A stretch of DNA of 64,000 bases, from positions 905,501 to 969,500 of the forward strand of contig NZ_CP109446.1 of the NCBI RefSeq assembly GCF_036227265.1. The letters are read 5' to 3'. This document shows positions 1 to 7,291 of the stretch, piece by piece. Position 1 is the stretch's first letter. Each line of letters opens with the position of its first letter. A model generated the notes under the pieces. That model saw nothing but the letters and a program-made list of their open reading frames with translations, was not told the DNA's origin and ran no database searches. The DNA comes from Streptomyces sp. NBC_01476 (GTDB lineage Bacteria; Actinomycetota; Actinomycetes; Streptomycetales; Streptomycetaceae). The position numbers were made by a program, and so were the translations under genes.

Positions 1-65
1 ACACGATGACCGAGGAGCAGCAGGACCGCGTGGTCGCCGTGCTGCGCGAACAGGCGGCGCCATGA
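1..65 (+). CDS. DegT/DnrJ/EryC1-type aminotransferase, C-terminal end only
   Basis: Only the last 20 codons and the stop are inside the window; the frame is open to the left edge. The tail (TEEQQDRVVAVLREQ) closely matches the tail of the complete aminotransferase at 814-1929 (TADQQQRVVDTLAAAL), which is the basis for the call. Its TGA overlaps the ATG of the next gene in the four-base form ATGA, so the two are probably translationally coupled. If correct, this would be a PLP-dependent sugar aminotransferase paired with the acetyltransferase that follows. Confidence 0.55.
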   Translation, partial: TMTEEQQDRVVAVLREQAAP

Positions 66-817
66 GTACGCCCCTGGTGATCGTCGGGGCGGGAGGGTTC
101 GCCCGGGAGGTCGCGCAGGCGGTGGGGGACCTCGCCGGGCAGTGGCGGCTGATGGGCCATCTCGACGACAACCCCGCGCTGCACGGCACCGAGGTGGACG
201 GCGTACCGGTGCTCGGCGGATGCGACGCGGTGCCCGGGTTCCCCGAGCGGACCCGGTTCGTGGTGTGTGCGGGCAGCCCCCGGGACTACGCGGTACGGGC
301 CCGGCTGGTGCGGCGGCTCGCGCTGCCGCCGGAGCGGTACGCCACCGTGGTCCATCCCAGCGCGGTGGTCTCCGCCTCCTCGGCCGTCGGACCGGGCGCG
401 GTGCTGCTCGCACAGTGCGTACTGACCGCCGCGGTACAGGTCGGCGCGCATGTGGCGGTGATGCCGCAGGCCGTACTGACCCATGACGACGTGGTCGGGG
501 ACTTCGCCACCATCGCCTCGGGGGTCCGGCTGGGCGGCGGCGCCCGGCTGGAACGCGGCGCGTACATCGGGGCGGGCGCGCTGGTCCGCGAATACACCAT
601 GGTCGGCGCCTGGTCGCTGGTCGGCATGGGCAGCGCGGTGCTCGCCGACGTGCCGCCGGGCGAGGTCTGGGCCGGCACCCCGGCCCGCCGCCTGCGCGCG
701 GCGGACCGGCCCGCGCTGGACGAGCTGGCGGGCGGCGCCACGGACGCGGCCGGCCAGGACGCAGTGACCGGTACCGGCCGGCAGCCGGCCATTCGGAGGG
801 GGACTCCCGTCATATGA
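62..817 (+). CDS. NeuD/PglD-like sugar acetyltransferase (left-handed beta-helix)
   Basis: The 251-residue protein begins with a Rossmann-like PglD N-terminal motif (LVIVGAGGFAREV, residues 5-17). From about residue 95 to 205 it shows hexapeptide turns of a left-handed beta-helix and ends the fold with GEVWAGTPARRLR, as in NeuD and PglD. The family transfers acetyl from acetyl-CoA to an amino or hydroxyl group of a nucleotide-activated sugar in the cytosol. It lies between two aminotransferase genes with ATGA overlaps on both sides, which favours N-acetylation of the amino sugar they make. After about residue 215 there is a low-complexity tail rich in Gly and Ala. The exact sugar cannot be read from sequence. 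Confidence 0.85.
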   Translation: MSTPLVIVGAGGFAREVAQAVGDLAGQWRLMGHLDDNPALHGTEVDGVPVLGGCDAVPGFPERTRFVVCAGSPRDYAVRARLVRRLALPPERYATVVHPSAVVSASSAVGPGAVLLAQCVLTAAVQVGAHVAVMPQAVLTHDDVVGDFATIASGVRLGGGARLERGAYIGAGALVREYTMVGAWSLVGMGSAVLADVPPGEVWAGTPARRLRAADRPALDELAGGATDAAGQDAVTGTGRQPAIRRGTPVI

Positions 818-1929
818 ACCAGATACCGCTGGTCGATCTGAAGGCGGCGCACGCCGAGGTGGCCGACGAGGTGCGGGCCGGATTCGAGCGGGTGCTGGCC
901 CGTACCGCCTTCATCGGCGGCGACGAGGTCCGCGCCTTCGAGGAGGAGTACGCCCGGTTCGCCGGCGTCGCGCACTGCGTGGGCGTCGCCAACGGCACCG
1001 ACGCGCTGGAGCTGGCGCTGCGGGCGAGCGGCGTCCAGGCCGGCGACGAGGTGGTCATCCCGGCGAACACCTTCATCGCCACGGCCGGCGCGGTGGCCCG
1101 CGCCGGTGCCCGCCCGGTGCCGGTGGACTGCGCACCGGACTCGTACCTGCTGGACCCGGAGGCGGCGCTGGCCGCGGTCGGGCCGAAGACCCGCGCGGTG
1201 GTGCCGGTGCACCTGTACGGGCAGTGCGCCGAGGTGGCGAAGCTCGCCGCCGCGCTGCCCGCGCGGGTGCGGGTGGTGGAGGACGCCGCGCAGTGCCAGG
1301 GCGCGACCCGCGAGGGGCGCACCCCGGGCAGTGGCGGCATCGCGGCCACCAGTTTCTACCCGGGCAAGAACCTCGGGGCGTACGGCGACGCGGGCGCGGT
1401 GCTCACCGACGACGAGGAGCTGGCCGGCCTGGTGCGGTCGCTGGCCAACCACGGCGGCGTCGCCAAGTACCGCCATGACGTGGCCGGTTTCAACAGCCGG
1501 CTGGACGGCCTGCAGGCCGTGGTGCTGCGGGCGAAGCTGGCCCGGCTCGCCGACGGCAACCGGGCCCGCCGGGCCGCCGCCGAGCGCTACGACGCGGCTC
1601 TGGCCGGCCTGGTGGCGGCCGGCCGGGTGGTCCGGCCGGTCACCGTGGCCGGCAACGAGCATGTGTGGCACCTGTACGTCGTGCGGGTCACCGGCGCCGA
1701 CCGCGACGCCGTGGTGAGCAGGCTCAACGCCGAAGGCATCGGCGCGGGTGTGCACTACCCGGCGCCGGTCCACCTGACGCCGGCCTTCGCCCACCTCGGC
1801 CACCGCCGGGGGGACTTCCCGCACGCCGAGGAGGCAGCCGACCGCATCCTGTCGCTGCCGCTCTATCCGCAGATCACCGCCGACCAGCAGCAGCGAGTCG
1901 TGGACACGCTCGCCGCCGCCCTGCGCTGA
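814..1929 (+). CDS. DegT/DnrJ/EryC1/StrS sugar aminotransferase (WbpE/WlbC-like)
   Basis: This 371-residue protein is a full-length fold-type I PLP aminotransferase of the sugar-nucleotide class. Visible marks are IPLVDLKAAH at the N-terminus, VANGTDALELAL, the VVEDAAQ stretch with the Asp that contacts the PLP nitrogen, and SFYPGKNLGAYGDAG, whose Lys is the Schiff-base residue. The family installs an amino group on a keto-sugar nucleotide using glutamate. The N-terminus resembles enzymes that make 3-amino sugars (WbpE, WlbC, FdtB). A WbpD/WlbB-like acetyltransferase, a UDP-GlcNAc 2-epimerase and a UDP-sugar dehydrogenase occur further along, so a role in a UDP-2,3-diacetamido uronic acid is plausible. 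Its ATG overlaps the stop of the acetyltransferase gene. Confidence 0.88.
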   Translation: MNQIPLVDLKAAHAEVADEVRAGFERVLARTAFIGGDEVRAFEEEYARFAGVAHCVGVANGTDALELALRASGVQAGDEVVIPANTFIATAGAVARAGARPVPVDCAPDSYLLDPEAALAAVGPKTRAVVPVHLYGQCAEVAKLAAALPARVRVVEDAAQCQGATREGRTPGSGGIAATSFYPGKNLGAYGDAGAVLTDDEELAGLVRSLANHGGVAKYRHDVAGFNSRLDGLQAVVLRAKLARLADGNRARRAAAERYDAALAGLVAAGRVVRPVTVAGNEHVWHLYVVRVTGADRDAVVSRLNAEGIGAGVHYPAPVHLTPAFAHLGHRRGDFPHAEEAADRILSLPLYPQITADQQQRVVDTLAAALR

Positions 1930-2034
1930 CACCCGGCCGCGGCTGCCCGCCGCGGCCCCGGGTGCTCGGCCACCGCTCCGCTCCTCCGGCCTCACCTGGC
2001 TGGACCCTCGCACTTGAGAAGCACAGAGGTACAG

Positions 2035-5000
2035 ATGTACAGAAAGAGCAGACTCATCCGGGGCCTTCTCTGCGCCCTGGTCGCGGCGGTGATCGCGGCG
2101 ATCCTCCCGCTGGGGCTGAGTTCCGGGGCGTCGGCCGCCGATCCCTGCGGGACCGGATCCAACCCGATCACCTGCGAGAACTCCAAGGCGGGCACGCCGA
2201 TGGAGGACTGGTTCGCCCCCAACGCCTACGGCAATGTGCAGGGGTTCACCAACCAGGTCAGCTACCAGGCCGGCGACACCGTGCAGTTCAAGGTGCAGTC
2301 GCCCGTCTCCTACCACGTGGAGGTCTACCGCCTCGGCTACTACGGCGGTGACGGTGCCCGGCAGATGTCCACCGCGGCGCAGGCGTCGGCGACCTACCCG
2401 GCCAACTTCACCCGGGACGGCACCCCGGGCAGTCCCCCGGACAACACGGTGGTCGACGGCGAACCCGACGGCAAGCCGCTCAACTGCGCCACCAACACCA
2501 CCAGCGGTCTGATCGACTGCGGGAGCTGGCCGGTGACGGCCAACTGGACGATCCCCGCCGACGCCGTCTCCGGTCTCTACATCGCCAACTTCGACCAGAC
2601 CGACGGCAACGGCCTGATGCCGTACCCGTTCGTGGTGCGCAACGACGCCAGCCACTCCGACATCGTGGTGCAGACCGACGACGAGACCTGGCAGGCGTAC
2701 AACAAATGGGGCGGCCGGAACCTCTACGACGGTGACGGGCCGGCGCCCGACGGCCGTGGGTACGCGGTGAGTTACAACCGCCCGCTGGACATCGGCGGCG
2801 ACAACGGCGTCTACGGCTCCGAGTTCGAGATGCTCTACTGGCTGGAGCGCAACGGCTACGACGTCAGCTACATCTCCGGCGTCGACATGTCGGCGCACGG
2901 CGACACCCTGCTGACCAACCACAAGATGTTCATGTCGTCCGGGCACGACGAGTACTGGACGCAGGCACAGTTCACCAACGCGCTCAACGCCCGGCACGCG
3001 GGCGTCGCCCAGACCTACTTCAGCGGCAACGAGGTCTCCTGGAAGACCCGGTTCGAGCCGAGTATCGACGGCACCGGCACCGCGAACCGGACGCTGATCT
3101 GCTACAAGGAGACCAAGCTCGAACTGGCCGCTCCCGACGGCATCCCGGACCCGGACCCCAGCGTGTGGACGGGCGCGTTCCTTGACCCGGGGAGCTCCGC
3201 GAAGGGCGAACCGTTCCAGCCGCAGAACATCCTGACCGGCTCGCTCTTCACGGTCAACGGCTACCGCAGTGACGCGATCACCGTGCCGGGCGCGTACGCG
3301 AAACTGCGGCTGTGGCGGAACACCACGGTCGCGAGCCTGACACCGACGCAGACCGCGACCTTCCCCACCGGCACCCTCGGCTACGAGTGGGACAGCGATC
3401 TCAGCAACAGCACCCGGCCGGCCGGGCAGATCGACCTGTCGTCGACCACCGTCGACATCGCCGACGGCAAGTACCGGCTCGACTACGGCAACACCTACGG
3501 CAACGGCCTGGCGACCCACAATCTTGTGGAGTTCCGCGACCAGGTCTCCGGCGCGCTGGTCTTCGGCGCCGGAACCGTGCAGTGGTCGTGGGGCCTGACC
3601 AACGTGCCGACCGGCAACCCGGACGACGCCGTGGTGACGGTGGACAAGCGGATGCAGCAGGCTACGGTGAACCTCTTCGCGGACATGGGCATCCAGCCCA
3701 AGACGCTGCAGAGCGATCTGGTCGCCGCGACCGCGTCCGCCGACCACACCGGTCCGGTGGTCACCGTGACCAGCCCGGCGCTGGGCAGCACCGTGCCCGC
3801 CCTGAAGCCGGTCACCATCACCGGAACCGCCGCCGACGCCAGCGGTGTGGTCGCCCGGGTGGAGGTCTCCACCGACGGCGGCACCACCTGGAACGCCACC
3901 ACGGGGCTGACGTCGTGGAGTTACTCCTGGACGCCGACCACCACCGGTACGCCGCAGATCAAGGTGCGGGCGGTCGACGACAGCGTCAACATCGGCGCGG
4001 TGGCGACCGTACCCCTCACCGTCGGCCCGCAGCAGTGCCCCTGCACCGTCTTCCCCGGCACCGCGGTGCCGACCGTGCTCAACAGCGGTGACGGCGGCGC
4101 GGTCGAGCTGGGGGTGAAGATCCGCACCACCGTCCTGGGTTCGGTCACCGGCATCCGGTTCTACAAGGCACCGTTCAACACCGGCACGCACACCGGCAGC
4201 CTGTGGACCGCCTCCGGCACCCGGCTGGCCACCGGCACCTTCACCAACGAGACGGCCTCCGGCTGGCAGCAGATGAACTTCTCCAGCCCGGTCCCGGTGA
4301 AGGCCAACACCACCTACATCGCCTCGTACTTCGCACCGGGCGGCGGTTACTCCTACGACGCGGACTACTTCACCGACAGCGCGGCCGGCCTGGCCCCGCT
4401 GACCGCGCTGAAATCCGGTACGGACGGCGCCAACGGCGTCTACCACTACGGTTCGTCCGGCGGCTTCCCCACCTCGGAGTCGAGCGGCAGCAACTACTGG
4501 GTGGACGCGGTGCTGGACACCGCCACGGCCAGTACGGTGCCGCCCGCGGTGACCACCACCACGCCGACGTCCAACTCGGTCAATGTGTCGATCACCGCCC
4601 CGGTGACGGTGAACTTCAGTGAGCCGATCGACACCGACACCCTGGTGTTCAGCCTGAAGGACTCCGACGGCGACAGCGTGCCGGGCGCGAAGACCTTCAG
4701 CTCGGCGAACAACCTCACCTTCACGCCCTCCACCGAGCTGGCGCTGAACACCACCTACACGGCCTCGGTCCAGGTGGACGACCTGTGGGGCAACCACATG
4801 GCGGCGCCCACCACCTGGTCGTTCACCACCAGCGCCACCCCACCGGCGGTCACCTGCCCGTGCACCTTGTGGAATCCGACGACCACACCGGCCACCACCG
4901 ACATGAGCGACAGCAACTCCGTCGAGCTGGGCGCCCGGTTCAAGTCGGCGGTCAGCGGCTACGTCACCGGCGTCACCTTCTACAAGGGCGCCGGCAACAC

Positions 5001-5385
5001 CGGCACCCACACCGGCAGTCTCTGGTCCGCCGGCGGTGCGCAGCTGGCCACCGGGACGTTCTCCAGTGAGACCGACTCCGGCTGGCAGCTGCTCAGCTTC
5101 GCGCATCCGGTGGCGATCACCGCGGGCACCTCGTACGTGGTCTCCTACCACGCGCCGAACGGCCATTACGCGGTGGACGGCGGCTACTTCGCCGGGGCGC
5201 ACCAGTCCTATCCGCTGACGGCCACCGCCGACACCGCGGCCAGTCCGAACGGCCTGTTCCACTACGGCTCCGACACGGCGTTCCCTGACGGCAGTTACGG
5301 GTCCGCCAACTACTGGGTGGCGCCGATCTTCAGCACCACCCTGCCGCCGCCACCGGCGGACGGCACCACCACCGAGATCCAGTAG
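2035..5385 (+). CDS. secreted protein: DMFase-beta-like domain, Ig-like domains and two DUF4082 modules
   Basis: This 1116-residue protein starts at ATG 2035, preceded by AGAGGT; a TTG at 2014 is a less likely start. Residues 1-35 form a Tat/Sec-like signal peptide (basic start, long hydrophobic run, ASAAD). Residues about 40-560 resemble the N,N-dimethylformamidase large-subunit domain (class-I-glutamine-amidotransferase-like fold, with SSGHDEYWT). An Ig-like domain follows at about 574-660, then a DUF4082 module (667-830, CPCTVF start), an SbsA-type Ig domain (835-935) and a second DUF4082 module (940-1102, CPCTLW start). The two DUF4082 modules are clearly related to one another. Such architectures occur in extracellular proteins near polysaccharide genes; the substrate is unknown. 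Its position inside the polysaccharide locus suggests action on, or binding to, the secreted polymer. Confidence 0.8.
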   Translation: MYRKSRLIRGLLCALVAAVIAAILPLGLSSGASAADPCGTGSNPITCENSKAGTPMEDWFAPNAYGNVQGFTNQVSYQAGDTVQFKVQSPVSYHVEVYRLGYYGGDGARQMSTAAQASATYPANFTRDGTPGSPPDNTVVDGEPDGKPLNCATNTTSGLIDCGSWPVTANWTIPADAVSGLYIANFDQTDGNGLMPYPFVVRNDASHSDIVVQTDDETWQAYNKWGGRNLYDGDGPAPDGRGYAVSYNRPLDIGGDNGVYGSEFEMLYWLERNGYDVSYISGVDMSAHGDTLLTNHKMFMSSGHDEYWTQAQFTNALNARHAGVAQTYFSGNEVSWKTRFEPSIDGTGTANRTLICYKETKLELAAPDGIPDPDPSVWTGAFLDPGSSAKGEPFQPQNILTGSLFTVNGYRSDAITVPGAYAKLRLWRNTTVASLTPTQTATFPTGTLGYEWDSDLSNSTRPAGQIDLSSTTVDIADGKYRLDYGNTYGNGLATHNLVEFRDQVSGALVFGAGTVQWSWGLTNVPTGNPDDAVVTVDKRMQQATVNLFADMGIQPKTLQSDLVAATASADHTGPVVTVTSPALGSTVPALKPVTITGTAADASGVVARVEVSTDGGTTWNATTGLTSWSYSWTPTTTGTPQIKVRAVDDSVNIGAVATVPLTVGPQQCPCTVFPGTAVPTVLNSGDGGAVELGVKIRTTVLGSVTGIRFYKAPFNTGTHTGSLWTASGTRLATGTFTNETASGWQQMNFSSPVPVKANTTYIASYFAPGGGYSYDADYFTDSAAGLAPLTALKSGTDGANGVYHYGSSGGFPTSESSGSNYWVDAVLDTATASTVPPAVTTTTPTSNSVNVSITAPVTVNFSEPIDTDTLVFSLKDSDGDSVPGAKTFSSANNLTFTPSTELALNTTYTASVQVDDLWGNHMAAPTTWSFTTSATPPAVTCPCTLWNPTTTPATTDMSDSNSVELGARFKSAVSGYVTGVTFYKGAGNTGTHTGSLWSAGGAQLATGTFSSETDSGWQLLSFAHPVAITAGTSYVVSYHAPNGHYAVDGGYFAGAHQSYPLTATADTAASPNGLFHYGSDTAFPDGSYGSANYWVAPIFSTTLPPPPADGTTTEIQ

Positions 5386-5409
5386 CCCTCCGAGATTGGC
5401 AACCGGTCG

Positions 5410-6456
5410 ATGAGCAGTGTCAGCGTCGTGATCCCCTGCTACAAGTACGGCCACTTCCTGGCCGACTGCGTCAGCAGTGTGCTGGACGAACAGGAGGATC
5501 TCGACGTCCGGGTGCTGATCATCGACGACGCGTCACCCGATGACTCGGCGGAGGCCGCCCGCAAGCTGGCGGCCTCCGACCCGAGGATCGAAGTCCGCGT
5601 CCATGAGCGGAACAAGGGGCACATCGCCACGTACAACGAGGGCCTGCTGGAGTGGGCCGACGGTGACTACGTGGCGCTGCTCTCCGCCGACGACCGGCTG
5701 GTGCCGGGCGCCCTGGTCAGGGCCGCGGCCCTGCTGGACGCCCACCCCGAGGCGGGGTTCGCATACGGCAGGCCGCTGCGCTTCCAGCACGGCGGCCCGC
5801 TGCCGAAGGCCCGGACCTCGGGCACCGGCCAGACCGTCTACCCCGGCAGGTGGTGGCTGGACCGGCGCTTCCGCGAAGGCACCGGGTGCATCACCTCCCC
5901 GGAGGTCGTGGTCCGCACCTCCCTCCAGCGGAAGGTCGGGGGCTACGACCCCGGCCTGCCGCACGCCGGCGACATCGAGATGTGGATGCGGCTGGCGGCG
6001 CACGCCGACGTCGGCTACATACGCGGCGCCGACCAGGCGTACTACCGGGTGCACGGAAACAACATGTCCACCACCGACTTCGGCGGACAGCTGGACGACC
6101 TGCGGCAGCGCAGGGCCGCCTACGAGTCGGTGCTGGCCAAGTGCGCCGGGCAACTGACCGACGCGCACCGGCTCTCCGAGGTGGTGCACACCCGGCTGGC
6201 CCGGTTCGCGCTGCGCCGGGCCTGCCGGGCGTACGACCGCGGGCGCACCGATGTGGTGCCCGTGGACGAGCTGGTGGCCTTCGCGCGGGAGTGCCTGCCG
6301 ACGGTGGCCGCGCTGCCGGAGTACCGGTGGCTGCGGCTGCGGCAACGGGTCGGTGCGAAGGCGATGCCGTATCTGCAGCCGCTGGTGCTCTCGGCGGTGG
6401 CCGAGCGCGGCCGGGAGTGGCTGTGGTGGCAGTCCTGGAAGCGCCGGGGGATCTGA
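5410..6456 (+). CDS. glycosyltransferase family 2 (GT-A)
   Basis: A 348-residue GT-A glycosyltransferase. It opens with VSVVIPCYKYGHFLADCVSS and carries IIDDASPDDS (nucleotide-sugar binding) and LLSADDRLVPG, where the DD pair is the metal-binding DXD equivalent. GDIEMWMRLA near residue 190 matches the ED-like catalytic-base region. The family transfers a sugar from a nucleotide donor to a growing lipid-linked oligosaccharide on the cytoplasmic face of the membrane. It begins 24 bases after the secreted protein gene with only a weak ribosome site, so coupling to upstream translation is possible. The donor and acceptor cannot be deduced. Confidence 0.88.
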   Translation: MSSVSVVIPCYKYGHFLADCVSSVLDEQEDLDVRVLIIDDASPDDSAEAARKLAASDPRIEVRVHERNKGHIATYNEGLLEWADGDYVALLSADDRLVPGALVRAAALLDAHPEAGFAYGRPLRFQHGGPLPKARTSGTGQTVYPGRWWLDRRFREGTGCITSPEVVVRTSLQRKVGGYDPGLPHAGDIEMWMRLAAHADVGYIRGADQAYYRVHGNNMSTTDFGGQLDDLRQRRAAYESVLAKCAGQLTDAHRLSEVVHTRLARFALRRACRAYDRGRTDVVPVDELVAFARECLPTVAALPEYRWLRLRQRVGAKAMPYLQPLVLSAVAERGREWLWWQSWKRRGI

Positions 6457-6509
6457 TGCCGACCGCCGGCACACCTGCCGGGTCCCGGACCGGGACCCGG
6501 CCCCGCGGG

Positions 6510-7184
6510 TCAGCGGGCGGCGGGCACCGGGTGGACGGGGTTCACCGCGGCGGGCCGACGGCCCGTCCGGCGGGCGGCCCTGCGCCCGAGGTACCGGTCG
6601 GTCCACAGGGCGCAGAGGGTGCCCCCGAAGAGCCCGGCCAGCGCCACCCCGGCCAGCGCCCGGCTCTTGACGCCCGTTACCCACACCGAGTTGGGCGGCA
6701 CCAGCAGCGAGGCGCTCATCCGCGACGCCGGCGCCACGTGCTGCGCGTCCTGAAGGAGGTTCACGTGGTCGGTGTAGACGCCGACGATCCGCTGCACCAT
6801 GGCGTTGGCCAGGGCCGGGCCGGACTGGTCCGCCTGCACCTGCAGGGAGGGGATCAGATAGGCGGGGGTCACGCTGGTGCCGCTGTTGCGGGGCAGCAGC
6901 TGGTAGGTGCCACGCACACCGGCCGCCCTCAGTTCGGCCTTGCCGGCCGGCGACTGGAGCTGCTGGACCACCGCGTGCGAGACGAACGCCACCGGCGGCT
7001 GCAGATTCGCGTACTGGTTCGGCTGGTTGCCGGTCACCGGCGGCTTGAGCACGATCACCGCGGAACTGCGGTACACCGGGGCGGGATGCAGTTCGTGGTA
7101 GGCACCCGCCGCGGTCAGCACCACGGCGAGCAGCAGGACGTACCAGCGGCGCAGCAGAGCGCGGACCACTTCCTCCGGGGACAC
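6510..7184 (-). CDS. Wzz-like polysaccharide co-polymerase (short)
   Basis: A 224-residue membrane protein. The start is GTG 7184, chosen because GGGAGGAGG lies a few bases upstream. The N-terminus EEVVRALLRRWYVLLLAVVL matches the Wzz/YveK pattern (short cytoplasmic helix, Arg-Arg-Trp-Tyr, first membrane helix). A periplasmic-type loop of about 140 residues follows, then a second membrane helix (ALAGVALAGLFGGTLCAL) near residue 190. These proteins set polymer chain length with Wzy. It is transcribed divergently from the Wzz-Wzy fusion across a 107-bp gap and points at the preceding GT2 gene. It is one of three Wzz-like sequences in this locus. Confidence 0.75.
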   Translation of the reverse strand: MSPEEVVRALLRRWYVLLLAVVLTAAGAYHELHPAPVYRSSAVIVLKPPVTGNQPNQYANLQPPVAFVSHAVVQQLQSPAGKAELRAAGVRGTYQLLPRNSGTSVTPAYLIPSLQVQADQSGPALANAMVQRIVGVYTDHVNLLQDAQHVAPASRMSASLLVPPNSVWVTGVKSRALAGVALAGLFGGTLCALWTDRYLGRRAARRTGRRPAAVNPVHPVPAAR

Positions 7185-7291
7185 GGGGCCTCCTCCCGTC
7201 AGCACCGATACTGGCAGCACGGAAGCCGCGCTGCCACCACATCTGCCACCTCGGTACGACACATACGGACATCCGGTCGCGGGAGGACCGC
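7185..7291. promoter_or_regulatory. divergent promoter region between two Wzz-like genes
   Basis: The 107 bases separate the start codons of two divergently transcribed genes, so promoters for both must lie here or overlap the reading frames. Strong purine-rich ribosome sites are visible at each end (GGGAGGAGG toward the minus gene, GGGAGGA toward the plus gene). No confident -35/-10 pair could be picked by eye. Confidence 0.45.

Noticed and set aside
286..5454. Very long minus-strand open frame (1722 codons) across the acetyltransferase, aminotransferase and secreted-protein genes
   Set aside because: It is antisense to three well-recognised genes, its product is Arg/Val/Gly/His-rich without domains, and such mirror frames are common in very GC-rich DNA.
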